From Flexivirga aerilata (GTDB lineage Bacteria > Actinomycetota > Actinomycetes > Actinomycetales > Dermatophilaceae): DNA of 64,000 nt. A model generated the notes under the pieces. It was given only the letters and a program-made list of their open reading frames with translations. It did no database searches and had not been told where the DNA came from. How positions within the stretch are numbered: position 1 is the stretch's first letter; each line of letters starts with the position of its first letter. This document shows, piece after piece, positions 19,731 to 28,532 of this stretch. The position numbers were made by a program, and so were the translations under genes. The stretch lies in NCBI RefSeq assembly GCF_013002715.1, contig NZ_JABENB010000001.1, forward strand, positions 1,116,001-1,180,000, written 5' to 3'.

Positions 19731-19784
19731 GGGGGAGCGCTCCTCTTGGTCGACAAGCCTGCTCCCAGTCTGCGCCTGCCCGAT

Positions 19785-22160
19785 CTAGTGCAGCGACCCG
19801 GCCACGATCGGCGCGCGACCGACCGGTTGCGTCGGCCGCGGGGTCAGCGGCTTCGGCGGCCGGGTCGGCTTCGACACCGGCTTGCCGGTGCGCAGCAGGA
19901 ACTTCTTGCCGTAGTGCTTGACCTCGGTGTGGGCGTCCGGGCCGTCCTCGAGGTGGTAGGTCGTGTGGTCGTGGGTCACCTCGACCCGGATCTTGCAGCC
20001 GTGCCAGCGCACCGTGAAGGCAAGTCGCGTGATCGCCTCCGGCAGTGTCGGCGCGAAGCTGAGCTCGCCGTGGTAGTCGCGCAGCCCGCCGAACCCGCAG
20101 ACCAGCGCGAGCCACGCGCCGGCGAGCGAGGCGACATGCACGCCGTCCTTGGTGTTGTGCTCCAGGTCGCGCAGGTCCATCAGCGCGGCCTCGGTCAGGT
20201 AGTCGTGGGCCAGCTCGACCTGCCCGACGTCGGCGGCGACGACGGCCTGGGTGCACGCCGACAACGACGAGTCACGGCAGTTGATCGCCTCGTAGTATTC
20301 GAACGCCCGCGCCTTCTGCTTGGGGGTGAATTCGTTGCCGCACCAGTGCATTGCGAGCACGAGGTCGGCCTGCTTGACGACCTGCTGCGGGTAGATGTCG
20401 ACGTAGGGGTAGTGCAGCAGCAGCGGGTAGGAGTCGTTGGTGTAGGTCTCCTGGAAGTCCCACACTCGGTGGTTGGTGAAGTCGGCGTCCTGCATATAGA
20501 CGTCGCGCTCGGTGTCGAACGGCATCGCGATCGTCTCGCAAGCCGCCCGCCAGTCGGCCACCTCGGCCTCGGTGACGTTGAGCGCCTTCGCCTGCTCCGG
20601 CCACCGCTCGGTCACGTCGGCGGCGTAGCGGAGGTTCCGCGCCGCCATCAGGTTGGTGTAGATGTTGTCGTCGACGATCGCGCTGTATTCGTCCGGGCCG
20701 GTGACGCCGTCGATGTGGAAGCGCCCGTCGTCGCCGTGGTAGCCGAGGTCGGCCCAGAGGCGCGCGGTGCGCACGAGCAGGGGCAGTGCGACCTCGTGGT
20801 CGAACTCCTCGTCGCCGGTCCAGAAGACGTAACGTGCCGCGGACACGGCGATGTCGGCGTTGATGTGGAAGGCGGCGGTGCCGGCCGGCCAGTATGCCGA
20901 GCACTCCTGGCCGCGGATCGTGCGCCACGGGAAGGTGATTCCCTTGAGCTTCAACGTCTTTGCGCGCTCTTCGGCGAGGTCGGCGATCGAGAGCCGCCAC
21001 CACAGCGCGTCGCGCGCGGCGAGCGGGGCGGTCGCCGTCAGCACCGGCAGCACGAACATCTCGGTGTCCCAGAAGGAGTGCCCGTCATAGCCCGGCCCGG
21101 TCAGTCCCTTCGCCGGTATGGCGCGGCCTTCGGCCCGGGCACCGGCCTGCAGCACGTGCCACAACCCGAAGCGGACCGCCTGCTGCACGACCGGGTCCCC
21201 GTCGACCTCGACGTCCGCGCCGTCCCAGAACTCCTCGACATAGGCCTGCTGTTCGGCGACCAGTCCGTCCCAGCCGGTGTGCAGCACCGCGGACAGCGCG
21301 GCGTCGACCTGGTCGCGCAGAGCGGGCAACGTGCGCTGCGAACTCCAGCCGTAGGCAACGAATTTGGTCACCCCGACGGTCTCGCCCGGTTTGAGCTCGG
21401 TGCCGATGGTGGTGCGTGACCAGTTGGGTTCGACGTAGGTGTTGCTGTGCACCTTGTCGCCGTGCACGATGTGGTCGCAGGCGGCGGCCAGGCGCAGCTC
21501 ACTCGCCCGGGTGCAGTGGATCAATGACGACCGGTTGCCGCTGAAGGAGTGCTCCTCCGGGACCAGCGGGTCCTTCAGCGCCGCAGCGACCCGCGGGTCC
21601 TTCGAGGTGACCGGAATCTCTTCGTTGGAAACCATTTCGGACTGGATGACCACGCGCAGCGGCTGGTCGACGGCCTCCACGGAGTAGTCGATTGCGAGGA
21701 TCGCGCGCTGGGTGAAGGACACCAGCCGGGTGGACCGGACCCGCACCTTCTTGCCAGCCGTCGTCTCCCAGATCAGGTCGCGGTGCAGCAGCCCGGTGCG
21801 CATGTCGAGGGTGCGCTCCTGGTGCCGCACGACGCCGTAGCGCAGGTCGAGCGGCTGGTCGTCGACGAGCAGGCGGATGAGTTTGCCGTCGGTGACGTTG
21901 ACGACCGTCTGTCCCTCCTCCGGGTAGCCGTAGCCGGCTTCGGCGTAGGGGAGGGGACGCTTCTCGTAGAACGAATTCAGATAGGTGCCAGGCAAACCCG
22001 ACGGGTCGCCCTCGTCGTAGTTGCCGCGCACTCCGATGTGGCCGTTGGACAGCGCGAAGACGGACTCCGACTGCGCCAGGTTGCCGGGGTGCAGCCCGAT
22101 CTCACGCACCCGCCACGGCTCGACCGTGAACTCGCTCTTGGTGTCGGGGCCGGTCGTCAT
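19785..22160 (-). CDS. Glycoside hydrolase family 65 disaccharide phosphorylase
   Basis: A 791-residue enzyme of the trehalose/maltose/kojibiose phosphorylase family. The N-terminal beta-sandwich domain (about 1-270) contains [20 protein letters not shown]. The (alpha/alpha)6 barrel holds [20 protein letters not shown] and the catalytic acid Glu in [18 protein letters not shown]. The C-terminus is a Pro/Lys-rich tail. It would split an alpha-disaccharide with phosphate to beta-glucose 1-phosphate and glucose. It overlaps the mutase gene by ATGA, which supports phosphorolysis. The disaccharide is undetermined. Confidence 0.93.
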   Translation of the reverse strand: MTTGPDTKSEFTVEPWRVREIGLHPGNLAQSESVFALSNGHIGVRGNYDEGDPSGLPGTYLNSFYEKRPLPYAEAGYGYPEEGQTVVNVTDGKLIRLLVDDQPLDLRYGVVRHQERTLDMRTGLLHRDLIWETTAGKKVRVRSTRLVSFTQRAILAIDYSVEAVDQPLRVVIQSEMVSNEEIPVTSKDPRVAAALKDPLVPEEHSFSGNRSSLIHCTRASELRLAAACDHIVHGDKVHSNTYVEPNWSRTTIGTELKPGETVGVTKFVAYGWSSQRTLPALRDQVDAALSAVLHTGWDGLVAEQQAYVEEFWDGADVEVDGDPVVQQAVRFGLWHVLQAGARAEGRAIPAKGLTGPGYDGHSFWDTEMFVLPVLTATAPLAARDALWWRLSIADLAEERAKTLKLKGITFPWRTIRGQECSAYWPAGTAAFHINADIAVSAARYVFWTGDEEFDHEVALPLLVRTARLWADLGYHGDDGRFHIDGVTGPDEYSAIVDDNIYTNLMAARNLRYAADVTERWPEQAKALNVTEAEVADWRAACETIAMPFDTERDVYMQDADFTNHRVWDFQETYTNDSYPLLLHYPYVDIYPQQVVKQADLVLAMHWCGNEFTPKQKARAFEYYEAINCRDSSLSACTQAVVAADVGQVELAHDYLTEAALMDLRDLEHNTKDGVHVASLAGAWLALVCGFGGLRDYHGELSFAPTLPEAITRLAFTVRWHGCKIRVEVTHDHTTYHLEDGPDAHTEVKHYGKKFLLRTGKPVSKPTRPPKPLTPRPTQPVGRAPIVAGSLH

Positions 22161-22894
22161 GCGTTCTCCTGATCGATGAGTTCTGCGAGGTCCTGGACCA
22201 CGATGTCGGCGCCGTTGCTGCGCAAGGCATCGGCGTGACCCACCCGGTCGACGCCGACGACATAGCCGAATCTGCCTGCACGCCCTGCCTGTACGCCGGA
22301 GACCGCATCCTCGAAGACGACTGCCTGGTCCGGCGTCGCGCCCGCGAGCTTCGCCCCGGCGAGGAACGAGTCGGGGGCGGGTTTGCCCTTGATGCGTTGC
22401 TCCGCGAGCGTCACGCCGTCGACGCGACCCTCGACATACTCGCCCAGCCCGGTGACGTCGAGGACCATGCCGGTGTTGGCGCTCGACGACACCACGATCC
22501 GGCGCAGGCCGGCCCCTTTGGCGAGCTGCAGGTAGCGGCGGCTGCCGTCGTAGACGGTGACGCCGTTCTGCGTGATGGTCGCCTGGACCAGGTCGTTCTT
22601 GCGGTTGCCGAGACCCCAGACCGTCTCCTTGGCGGGCTCGTCGTCGGGGTCGCCGTCCGGCAGCTGGATGTGCCGGGACGCCAGGAAGTCACGCACGCCG
22701 TCCTGCCGCGGCTTGCCGTCGACATATCGGTTGTAGTCGTCGTCGGTGAACGGCTGGAAGTCGTTGCCGTCCTTGCGTTTCAGGTAGTCATCGAACATCT
22801 GCTTCCAGGCGGTGCGGTGCACGCTGGCCGTGTCGGTGAGCACTCCGTCGAGGTCGAAGAGGCAGGTGGTGATGGTGTCCGGCAGACCGAGCAT
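22157..22894 (-). CDS. Beta-phosphoglucomutase (HAD superfamily)
   Basis: A 245-residue HAD phosphatase-fold enzyme converting beta-glucose 1-phosphate to glucose 6-phosphate, completing the route started by the GH65 phosphorylase encoded just downstream. Motif I is [15 protein letters not shown] (nucleophile Asp and acid/base Asp); motif II is [13 protein letters not shown]; Lys is in [15 protein letters not shown]; motif IV is [16 protein letters not shown]. The large cap insert (about 35-110) is typical of the mutase subgroup. Confidence 0.93.
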   Translation of the reverse strand: MLGLPDTITTCLFDLDGVLTDTASVHRTAWKQMFDDYLKRKDGNDFQPFTDDDYNRYVDGKPRQDGVRDFLASRHIQLPDGDPDDEPAKETVWGLGNRKNDLVQATITQNGVTVYDGSRRYLQLAKGAGLRRIVVSSSANTGMVLDVTGLGEYVEGRVDGVTLAEQRIKGKPAPDSFLAGAKLAGATPDQAVVFEDAVSGVQAGRAGRFGYVVGVDRVGHADALRSNGADIVVQDLAELIDQENA

Positions 22895-23076
22895 GGCGGC
22901 GGCTTCCCTGGTCGAGGCGTTCTTCCTGGGGCTGCCCGGAGTGAGGTCCGATGGAGCAGTCCAGCTGGCAGGCTAGCGCCGCGACCCGGGCCCGCCAAGG
23001 ACGTGCGTAGCGTGGCGATGGCCGCGGTCGGCAGCGAACTGCCGAACGTGGCCATCGGTATGCCGGGGCGATCCGG

Positions 23077-23862
23077 TCAGGCGGTCGGCGCCTTGCCCGC
23101 GAGGTCGTCGGCATCCGTGATCAGCCGCTGCGGGTCGTCCGCGGTCTGCACCACCGCCGCGACGACGGGGTCTTCACTGTGCAGCAACGCCGAGAGCAGC
23201 CGCGCGCCGCTCATGCTCGGCGGCCGGCCGGTGCCGAGTCCGGCGACCGCGTCCGACCGGAAGTCCTCGCCGAGCCGGCGCATGACCTCCTGCAGGTGCG
23301 GATTGACGCCACCGAAGAACCGTCGGCTGCGCGGGCCCCGGCGGCCGCGGCCGCGGGGGCCGAAGTCGCCGAAGTCCTCCGCGAAGGGTCCCCACGCGGG
23401 TCCGGCGGGGCCGCGGTGCTGGTGGCCACCCGGACCGCGACCGCGCCCGCGGCCGCCACGCTCACCCGGTGCGCCGCGGCGCGGGCCGCGGCGTTCGCCC
23501 CAGCCCTGGGTGATGTCGTCGCCGAAGGTGTCCCGGACGGCGGCGCGGACCCTGTCGAGGTCGATGCCGATGGCGCGCAGCGCCTCCCGGTCGTCGTCAA
23601 GACTGCTTGACGCATCGTCGGACTGCGCATCGCCGTCGGTCGTCTCGTCGGGGTGCTCGTCGTGCGTGTCGATCACCACGGCGCGCGCGGACTCGTAGGT
23701 GACGCCGTGCTCGGTCAGCACCTTGTATGCCGATCCGCGCACGTTGCTCAGCAGCCCGAGCAGGAGGTGGTCGGCCCCCAGCTGGTCGTGGCCGAGCTCG
23801 CGCTGCTCGTCGGCTGCTTGCATCATGGCGATCCGGATCTCAGAGTTTGTTGGGTTGAACAT
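23077..23862 (-). CDS. Clp N-terminal-domain protein with Arg/Gly-rich centre
   Basis: A 261-residue protein. Residues 1-70 (beginning MFNPTNSEIRIAMMQAADEQ, with LGADHLLLGLLSNVRGSAYK) match the Clp repeat (N-domain) of ClpA/ClpC. A second Clp-N-like half is near the end (MSGARLLSALLHSEDPVVAA). Between them lies an unusual Arg/Gly/Pro-rich stretch (about 120-190). No AAA+ ATPase domain is present, so it would be an adaptor or substrate-binding protein rather than an unfoldase. The ATG at 23862 has AAGGAG 8 nt upstream. It follows a small HTH gene and may be regulated by it. Confidence 0.85.
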   Translation of the reverse strand: MFNPTNSEIRIAMMQAADEQRELGHDQLGADHLLLGLLSNVRGSAYKVLTEHGVTYESARAVVIDTHDEHPDETTDGDAQSDDASSSLDDDREALRAIGIDLDRVRAAVRDTFGDDITQGWGERRGPRRGAPGERGGRGRGRGPGGHQHRGPAGPAWGPFAEDFGDFGPRGRGRRGPRSRRFFGGVNPHLQEVMRRLGEDFRSDAVAGLGTGRPPSMSGARLLSALLHSEDPVVAAVVQTADDPQRLITDADDLAGKAPTA

Positions 23863-23893
23863 GGTTGTGACTCCTTGAAGTTCGAGGTTTGCT

Positions 23894-23923
23894 CGGCGCT
23901 CATCGGCGCTCATCGGCGCTCAT
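23894..23923. repeat. Three tandem 10-bp repeats in the Clp-N leader
   Basis: CGGCGCTCAT occurs three times head to tail immediately downstream of the small HTH gene's stop codon, within the 68-bp gap before the Clp-N gene. A fourth, changed copy (CGGGCGTTTAT) follows. It may be a replication-slippage product or a set of in-phase binding sites. Confidence 0.85.
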
Positions 23924-23930
23924 CGGGCGT

Positions 23931-24137
23931 TTATCGAGCGTGTTTCTGGTGGACGGCCTGCCGGCTCACGTGCAGCACGTCGGCGATCGCCTGCCAGCTC
24001 CAGCCCTGCTCGCGCGCATTGCGCACCTGCACGTCCTCGAGGCGGTCGGCCAGCGCTCGGAGCGCCCGCACCGCGGCGAGACCCTGGGCCGGATTGCTGC
24101 TGGCGGCTGCTTCGGCCAGTTTCTGATCGTCGTCCAT
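23931..24137 (-). CDS. Small helix-turn-helix protein
   Basis: A 68-residue protein. The N-terminal half is helical (MDDDQKLAEAAASSNPAQGL). The C-terminal half is a helix-turn-helix, WSWQAIADVLHVSRQAVHQK, ending at the protein terminus. Genes of this kind are often found directly upstream of Clp-N-domain proteins in actinobacteria, which suggests local regulation. The ATG is 7 nt after a -10 box with a perfect TTGACA 17 bp further up, so the mRNA is probably leaderless. It may bind the repeated GATGTCAACT elements in its own promoter. Confidence 0.82.
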   Translation of the reverse strand: MDDDQKLAEAAASSNPAQGLAAVRALRALADRLEDVQVRNAREQGWSWQAIADVLHVSRQAVHQKHAR

Positions 24138-24144
24138 GGATGTC

Positions 24145-24173
24145 AACTTATCCTGACGCCGCAGCGATGTCAA
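24145..24173 (-). promoter_or_regulatory. Promoter of the HTH gene with duplicated TTGACATC element
   Basis: On the minus strand, TTGACA (24168-24173) and TAAGTT (24145-24150) are separated by exactly 17 bp, and the ATG follows 7 nt later. The element AGTTGACATC occurs twice, once at the -35 box and once between the -10 box and the start codon, 28 bp apart. A protein bound to both copies would block transcription. Confidence 0.75.
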
Positions 24174-24417
24174 CTAAACATGACAAGCAATCGCTAGCAA
24201 CTCCTGCACCGACAGGCCCAACTCCGCATCGAGCGGCCCACGAAAACGGGCTCGCGTGCTGGGCCGGTCGGTGCCGTTGTGTGCCTGTCGAGACGAACGC
24301 CTGGGAGGTATGGCGAGGGCCTTCCCAACTGATGTCTCCCGTGCGGCCTACGGCGGCCGGTCCGTCGGTTAGCGTTGGCGGATCGAGCCGACCGGACGTG
24401 ACCGAGGGGGACCTCCC

Positions 24418-25836
24418 ATGACCGCGCAACCCTCCGACGCAAGTCGTGGAAAAGTAATAGCCGCAAGCGTTTCCGCCGCTGTCGGTGCCTTCCTCTTCGG
24501 TTTCGACTCGGCTGTCATCAACGGTGCCGTCGACGCGATCGGGAGCGGTTTCGAGCTCGGCGCGTTCATCAAGGGCTTCACCGTCGCCATCGCCCTGCTG
24601 GGTTGCGCGGCGGGCGCTTGGTATGCCGGTCAGCTCGCCGACCGGATCGGCCGCAAGAAGGTCATGCTCATCGGAGCGGGGTTGTTCTTCGCCAGCTCGG
24701 TCGGCTCCGGCCTGGTCGGCACGGTGTGGGAGTTGATGTTCTGGCGGCTCGTCGGCGGTCTCGGCATCGGCGTCGCCTCGGTGATCTCCCCGGCATACAT
24801 CTCCGAGATCGCACCCGCCCGGATGCGCGGCGCACTGACCTCGGTGCACCAACTCGCAATCACCATAGGTATTTTCGCGGCTCTGCTGTCCGACGCAGTC
24901 CTCGCCAACTCCGCGGGCGACGCGGCCAACGAGCTCTGGCTCGGCCTCAGCGCCTGGCGGTGGATGTTCCTGGTCGGTGTCATCCCGGCGGTCGTCTACG
25001 GCGCGCTGTCGATCGCCCTGCCGGAGTCGCCGCGCTACCTGGTGCGCATCGGCGAGGGGCGCGAGGCGGAGCTGGTGCTCACCGACATGGGCGAGCCGCA
25101 CCCGGCCCGCAAGGTCGAGGAGATCCGCGAGTCGATCCAGGCCGAGGACCGCACCAGCTTCGCCGACATCGCCGGCCCCCGATTCGGGCTGAAGCCGCTG
25201 GTGTGGGTCGGCATCATCCTCGCCGGTCTGCAACAGCTCGTCGGCATCAACGCGATCTTCTACTACTCCACCACCCTCTGGAAGTCGGTCGGCTTCTCCG
25301 AGGGCGACTCCTTCCGCACGTCGGTGATCACCTCGGTGATCAACGTGACCTTCACCTTCGTCGCGATCCTCTGGGTCGACCGGTTCGGCCGGCGGCTGCT
25401 GTTGCTCGTCGGCTCGGTCGGCATGACGATCGGGCTCGGGATGGCGTCGGCGGCCTTCTTCACCGCGCACAAGGTCAACGGCGAGGTGACCCTGCCGCAC
25501 GGCTGGGGCATCGTCGCGCTCATCGGCGCCAACCTCTTCGTCATCTTCTTCGCCGCCACCTGGGGCCCGATCGTGTGGGTGCTGCTCGGGGAGATGTTCC
25601 CCAACACCCAGCGCTCCTACGCCCTGGCGATCGGCACGGTCAGCAACTGGCTGTGCAACTTCCTGGTCTCGGTGTCGTTCCCGTGGCTCTCCGACCGCAT
25701 CGGGCTCGGCCTGATGTACGGCATCTACGCGGCGTTCGCGGTCGTGTCGTTCTTCTTCGTGCGCACCAAGATCCCGGAGACGACCGGTCAGGAGCTCGAG
25801 TCGATGACCGGGCAGACCTATCAGGCGCGCGCCTGA
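24418..25836 (+). CDS. Sugar porter, major facilitator superfamily
   Basis: A 472-residue, 12-helix sugar/proton symporter of the XylE/GlcP type. Signature elements are GFDSAVINGAVDAI in helix 1, DRIGRKK and DRFGRR between helices 2-3 and 8-9, PESPRYL at the end of the first half, the sugar-binding QQLVGINAIFYYS in helix 7, and the closing PETTGQELE. The ATG has a GAGGGGG site upstream, and TAGCGT near 24370 could be the -10 box. The sugar is not determinable. Confidence 0.93.
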   Translation: MTAQPSDASRGKVIAASVSAAVGAFLFGFDSAVINGAVDAIGSGFELGAFIKGFTVAIALLGCAAGAWYAGQLADRIGRKKVMLIGAGLFFASSVGSGLVGTVWELMFWRLVGGLGIGVASVISPAYISEIAPARMRGALTSVHQLAITIGIFAALLSDAVLANSAGDAANELWLGLSAWRWMFLVGVIPAVVYGALSIALPESPRYLVRIGEGREAELVLTDMGEPHPARKVEEIRESIQAEDRTSFADIAGPRFGLKPLVWVGIILAGLQQLVGINAIFYYSTTLWKSVGFSEGDSFRTSVITSVINVTFTFVAILWVDRFGRRLLLLVGSVGMTIGLGMASAAFFTAHKVNGEVTLPHGWGIVALIGANLFVIFFAATWGPIVWVLLGEMFPNTQRSYALAIGTVSNWLCNFLVSVSFPWLSDRIGLGLMYGIYAAFAVVSFFFVRTKIPETTGQELESMTGQTYQARA

Positions 25837-25875
25837 TCAGTGGCGTGCAATAGACCAGTGCGGTAGACCACTGCC

Positions 25876-26817
25876 ATGAGTGATGCTCGGTGGCGGCCGG
25901 TCGACGCGGCCGAGCTGCCGCAGTGGCGGAAGGCGGCCGCCGGGCATCTGCGGGCGGTCCGCCGCACCGCCGGCGAAGTCGGCTACGACCGCGCGGTCGA
26001 CGACGCACTCGCGCGTGCGATCACCGCCGACGGTGGCCTCGCCCCCGAGCATGCCGTATGGCGGGTCACCGCCGCGGACACCGCGACCGGGTGGGTGTGG
26101 CTGATCCGCCGGCCGGACGTGGTCGTCGTCGCCGACCTGGCGGTGCCTGACGCGGCAGCCGCTGCCGTCGCGGAGAAACTGCCTGACGCCATACGGGATC
26201 TGGACCGAAATGCTCTCAGCTTCAGCGTGTTTCGCGGTGATCCGGTCAGTGCGGCTCTTCGCGCGCCCCACGACAAGCTGATCGCCTCGCACCAGCAGAT
26301 CGACGTCGCCGGGGTGCCGCCCGCGGAGGGCCTCACGCTGCGGCCGATGACCCCGGCGCACTATGCCGACTTCGCCCGCTTCTCGGCCGACCACTACGCC
26401 CGGGAGCTGCTGGCCGCGGGCGCCGCGCCCAGCCTTGCCGCCGCGGAGAGTGCGGCGCGCGAGTCCTTCGCGCGGTTGCTGCCCGACGGTCTCGACACTC
26501 GCGGGCACTGGATGTGGACGGCCTTCGCGGGCGACGCCGCGGTCGGCATGCTCTGGATCGAGATGCAGCCCGAGCGTGCCTTCATCTTCAACATCGAGGT
26601 CGGCCCGGCGCACCGGCGCAAGGGGCACGCCACCCAGATCCTGCGCGCCGGCGCCGAGCAGACCCGCATCGCCGGCCGCGGCACGCTCGCGCTCAACGTG
26701 TGGGGTCACAACACCGGCGCGAAGCGGCTGTATGACGCGGCCGGTTATCTCACCACCGACCAGGTCTTCCGGCGCGACCTGCCGAAGCGGCCGCGCCGGA
26801 AGCCGGCGGGCGCGTAG
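25876..26817 (+). CDS. GNAT-family N-acetyltransferase, probable tandem GNAT fold
   Basis: A 313-residue protein. The C-terminal half (about 155-300) is a clear GNAT domain with the acetyl-CoA motif VGPAHRRKGHATQILRAGAE and LNVWGHNTGAKRLYDAAGYL. The N-terminal half (about 1-140) contains a degenerate GNAT-like unit without that motif. Such two-domain acetyltransferases usually have one active site; the substrate is unknown. Just before the ATG the DNA carries a tandem 13-bp repeat (TAGACCAGTGCGG then TAGACCACTGCC, 25851-25875), whose second copy could serve as a -10 box. Confidence 0.87.
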   Translation: MSDARWRPVDAAELPQWRKAAAGHLRAVRRTAGEVGYDRAVDDALARAITADGGLAPEHAVWRVTAADTATGWVWLIRRPDVVVVADLAVPDAAAAAVAEKLPDAIRDLDRNALSFSVFRGDPVSAALRAPHDKLIASHQQIDVAGVPPAEGLTLRPMTPAHYADFARFSADHYARELLAAGAAPSLAAAESAARESFARLLPDGLDTRGHWMWTAFAGDAAVGMLWIEMQPERAFIFNIEVGPAHRRKGHATQILRAGAEQTRIAGRGTLALNVWGHNTGAKRLYDAAGYLTTDQVFRRDLPKRPRRKPAGA

Positions 26818-26820
26818 GGG

Positions 26821-28278
26821 TCAGGCGACGCCGGAGCCCTCGTCGTCGAAGACGCTGGAGTCGATGCGTCCCCGCACCACGAACCAGCCGCCGACCATGG
26901 CCGCCGCGACCAGCGGCAGGGCCAGGCAGATCGTCCAGGTGCCGATGTCGCCGTCGGTGCCGATCAGCACCAGCACCGCCGCCAGGAAGACCAGCGTGAC
27001 GATGTTGATCACCGGTGCACCGCCGAGGCGGAAGCCGGGACGTTCGATCTCGCCGCGTCGCGCCTTCCGGACGAACATCAGGTGGCTGATCATGATCATC
27101 GACCAGACGCCGATGATGCCGACCGAGGCGAGGTTGAGCACGATCTCGAAGGCCTTGCCCGGCTGCAGGTAGTTGACGACCACGCCGAGGATGCCGACCG
27201 CCGCCGTGGCGGCGATCCCGCCATACGGCACGTGGGTCTTGCTCATCAGTCCGGTGAAACGCGGTGCGGTGCCGGCGAGCGACATCGAGCGCAGGACGCG
27301 GCCGGTGGAGTAGAGCCCGGAGTTCATCGAGGACGCGGCCGCGGTGATCACGACGACGTTCATCACGTCACCGGCGCCGGTCACGCCGAGCTTGGACAGC
27401 ACTGTGACGAAAGGAGATTCGCCGGAGCCGAACGACGTGTAGGGCAGCAGCATGCAGAGGAGCACGACGGAGCCGATATAGAAGATCGCGATGCGCCAGA
27501 TGATCGAGTTGACCACCTTGGGCATCACCTTGCGCGGCTCCGGGGTCTCGCCGGCGGCGACGCCGACGAGTTCCATCGACGCGTAGGCGAAGACCACGCC
27601 CTGCATGAGCGCGAACATCGGCCAGGCGCCCTGCGGGAAGAAGCCGCCGTTGTCGCTGATCACCGAGAAGCCGGGTGCGGTGCCGCCGACGTGGTGGCCG
27701 GAGACGATGACGCCGATCGCGATCAGCATGAAGATCACGAGCGCGGCGACCTTGATGATCGCGAACCAGAACTCCAGCTCGCCGAAGAGCGCGACGCCGA
27801 CCAGGTTGACCACGAGCACCACCACCAGGGCGACGAGCGCGATCAGCCACTGCGGGACGTTGTCGGAGAAGAAGCCCCAGTAGTGGAAGTAGAGGGCGAT
27901 CGCCGTCGAGTCGGCGACCACGGTCGTCGACCAGTTGAGGAAGTGGAACCAGCCGGCGGCATACGCGCCCTTCTCACCGACGAACTCGCGGGCGTAGGAC
28001 ACGAACGCGCCGGACGAGGGCCGGTGCACGACCATCTCGCCGAGCGCGCGCACCACGAAGAGCGCGAAGACGCCGCAGATGGCGTAGCTGAAGATCAGGG
28101 AGGGGCCGGCGTCGTGCAGCCGGCCGCCGGCGCCGAGGAAGAGGCCGGTGCCGATGGCGCCGCCGATGCCGATCATCTGGATGTGCCGGCTCTTGAGGCC
28201 CTTTGCGTAGCCGGAGTCTCCGGCGTCACGCGGAGCGGCGGGCTTGTCGTGCTCGCGCTGGCTCGCGTCGATGCTCAC
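26821..28278 (-). CDS. Amino acid permease, APC superfamily
   Basis: A 485-residue, 12-helix transporter of the amino acid transporter (AAT) family. The substrate-backbone motif is MIGIGGAIGTGLFLGAGGRL in helix 1; SYAICGVFALFVVRALGEMV and the conserved EFWFAIIKVAALVIF also fit. It resembles GABA/aromatic/asparagine permeases, but substrate cannot be assigned. GTG at 28278 is chosen because AAAGGACC precedes it; longer upstream reading lacks a start with a site. The 3' end is 3 bp from the convergent acetyltransferase. Confidence 0.92.
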   Translation of the reverse strand: MSIDASQREHDKPAAPRDAGDSGYAKGLKSRHIQMIGIGGAIGTGLFLGAGGRLHDAGPSLIFSYAICGVFALFVVRALGEMVVHRPSSGAFVSYAREFVGEKGAYAAGWFHFLNWSTTVVADSTAIALYFHYWGFFSDNVPQWLIALVALVVVLVVNLVGVALFGELEFWFAIIKVAALVIFMLIAIGVIVSGHHVGGTAPGFSVISDNGGFFPQGAWPMFALMQGVVFAYASMELVGVAAGETPEPRKVMPKVVNSIIWRIAIFYIGSVVLLCMLLPYTSFGSGESPFVTVLSKLGVTGAGDVMNVVVITAAASSMNSGLYSTGRVLRSMSLAGTAPRFTGLMSKTHVPYGGIAATAAVGILGVVVNYLQPGKAFEIVLNLASVGIIGVWSMIMISHLMFVRKARRGEIERPGFRLGGAPVINIVTLVFLAAVLVLIGTDGDIGTWTICLALPLVAAAMVGGWFVVRGRIDSSVFDDEGSGVA

Positions 28279-28419
28279 TGCGGTGGTCCTTTCACACACG
28301 TCGACCCCGGCGTGAGTCCGTTGAGCGGAGCCGAGGTCGCCAGGCGACGGTACCCGGAAGTGACGCCGAACACGGAATCGGGCTGCTCCCGCACGAGGGC
28401 GAGGGGTGGTGGCGGCCCC

Positions 28420-28436
28420 ATCTCGCGATGCGAGAT
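28420..28436. promoter_or_regulatory. Palindrome between divergent permease and peptidase genes
   Basis: ATCTCGC-GAT-GCGAGAT is a perfect 7+3+7 palindrome, 142 bp from the permease start and 97 bp from the peptidase start, in a 254-bp gene-free region. Size and symmetry fit an operator for a dimeric regulator; the regulator is unknown. Nothing else was recognised in this gap. Confidence 0.5.
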
Positions 28437-28532
28437 TGAGGGGGACGAACCGGCCCCTGACGCCCGTCCGGGTCCATCGTGAAAACACACGCTGGTCTGG
28501 GGAGGCCGGCATCGGGCAAGAGGGGTCCGCAG

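Noticed and set aside
24174..24417. A small plus-strand gene between the HTH gene and the sugar porter
   Set aside because: The open frame there is low-complexity, has no ribosome-binding site or leaderless box, and runs into the porter start.
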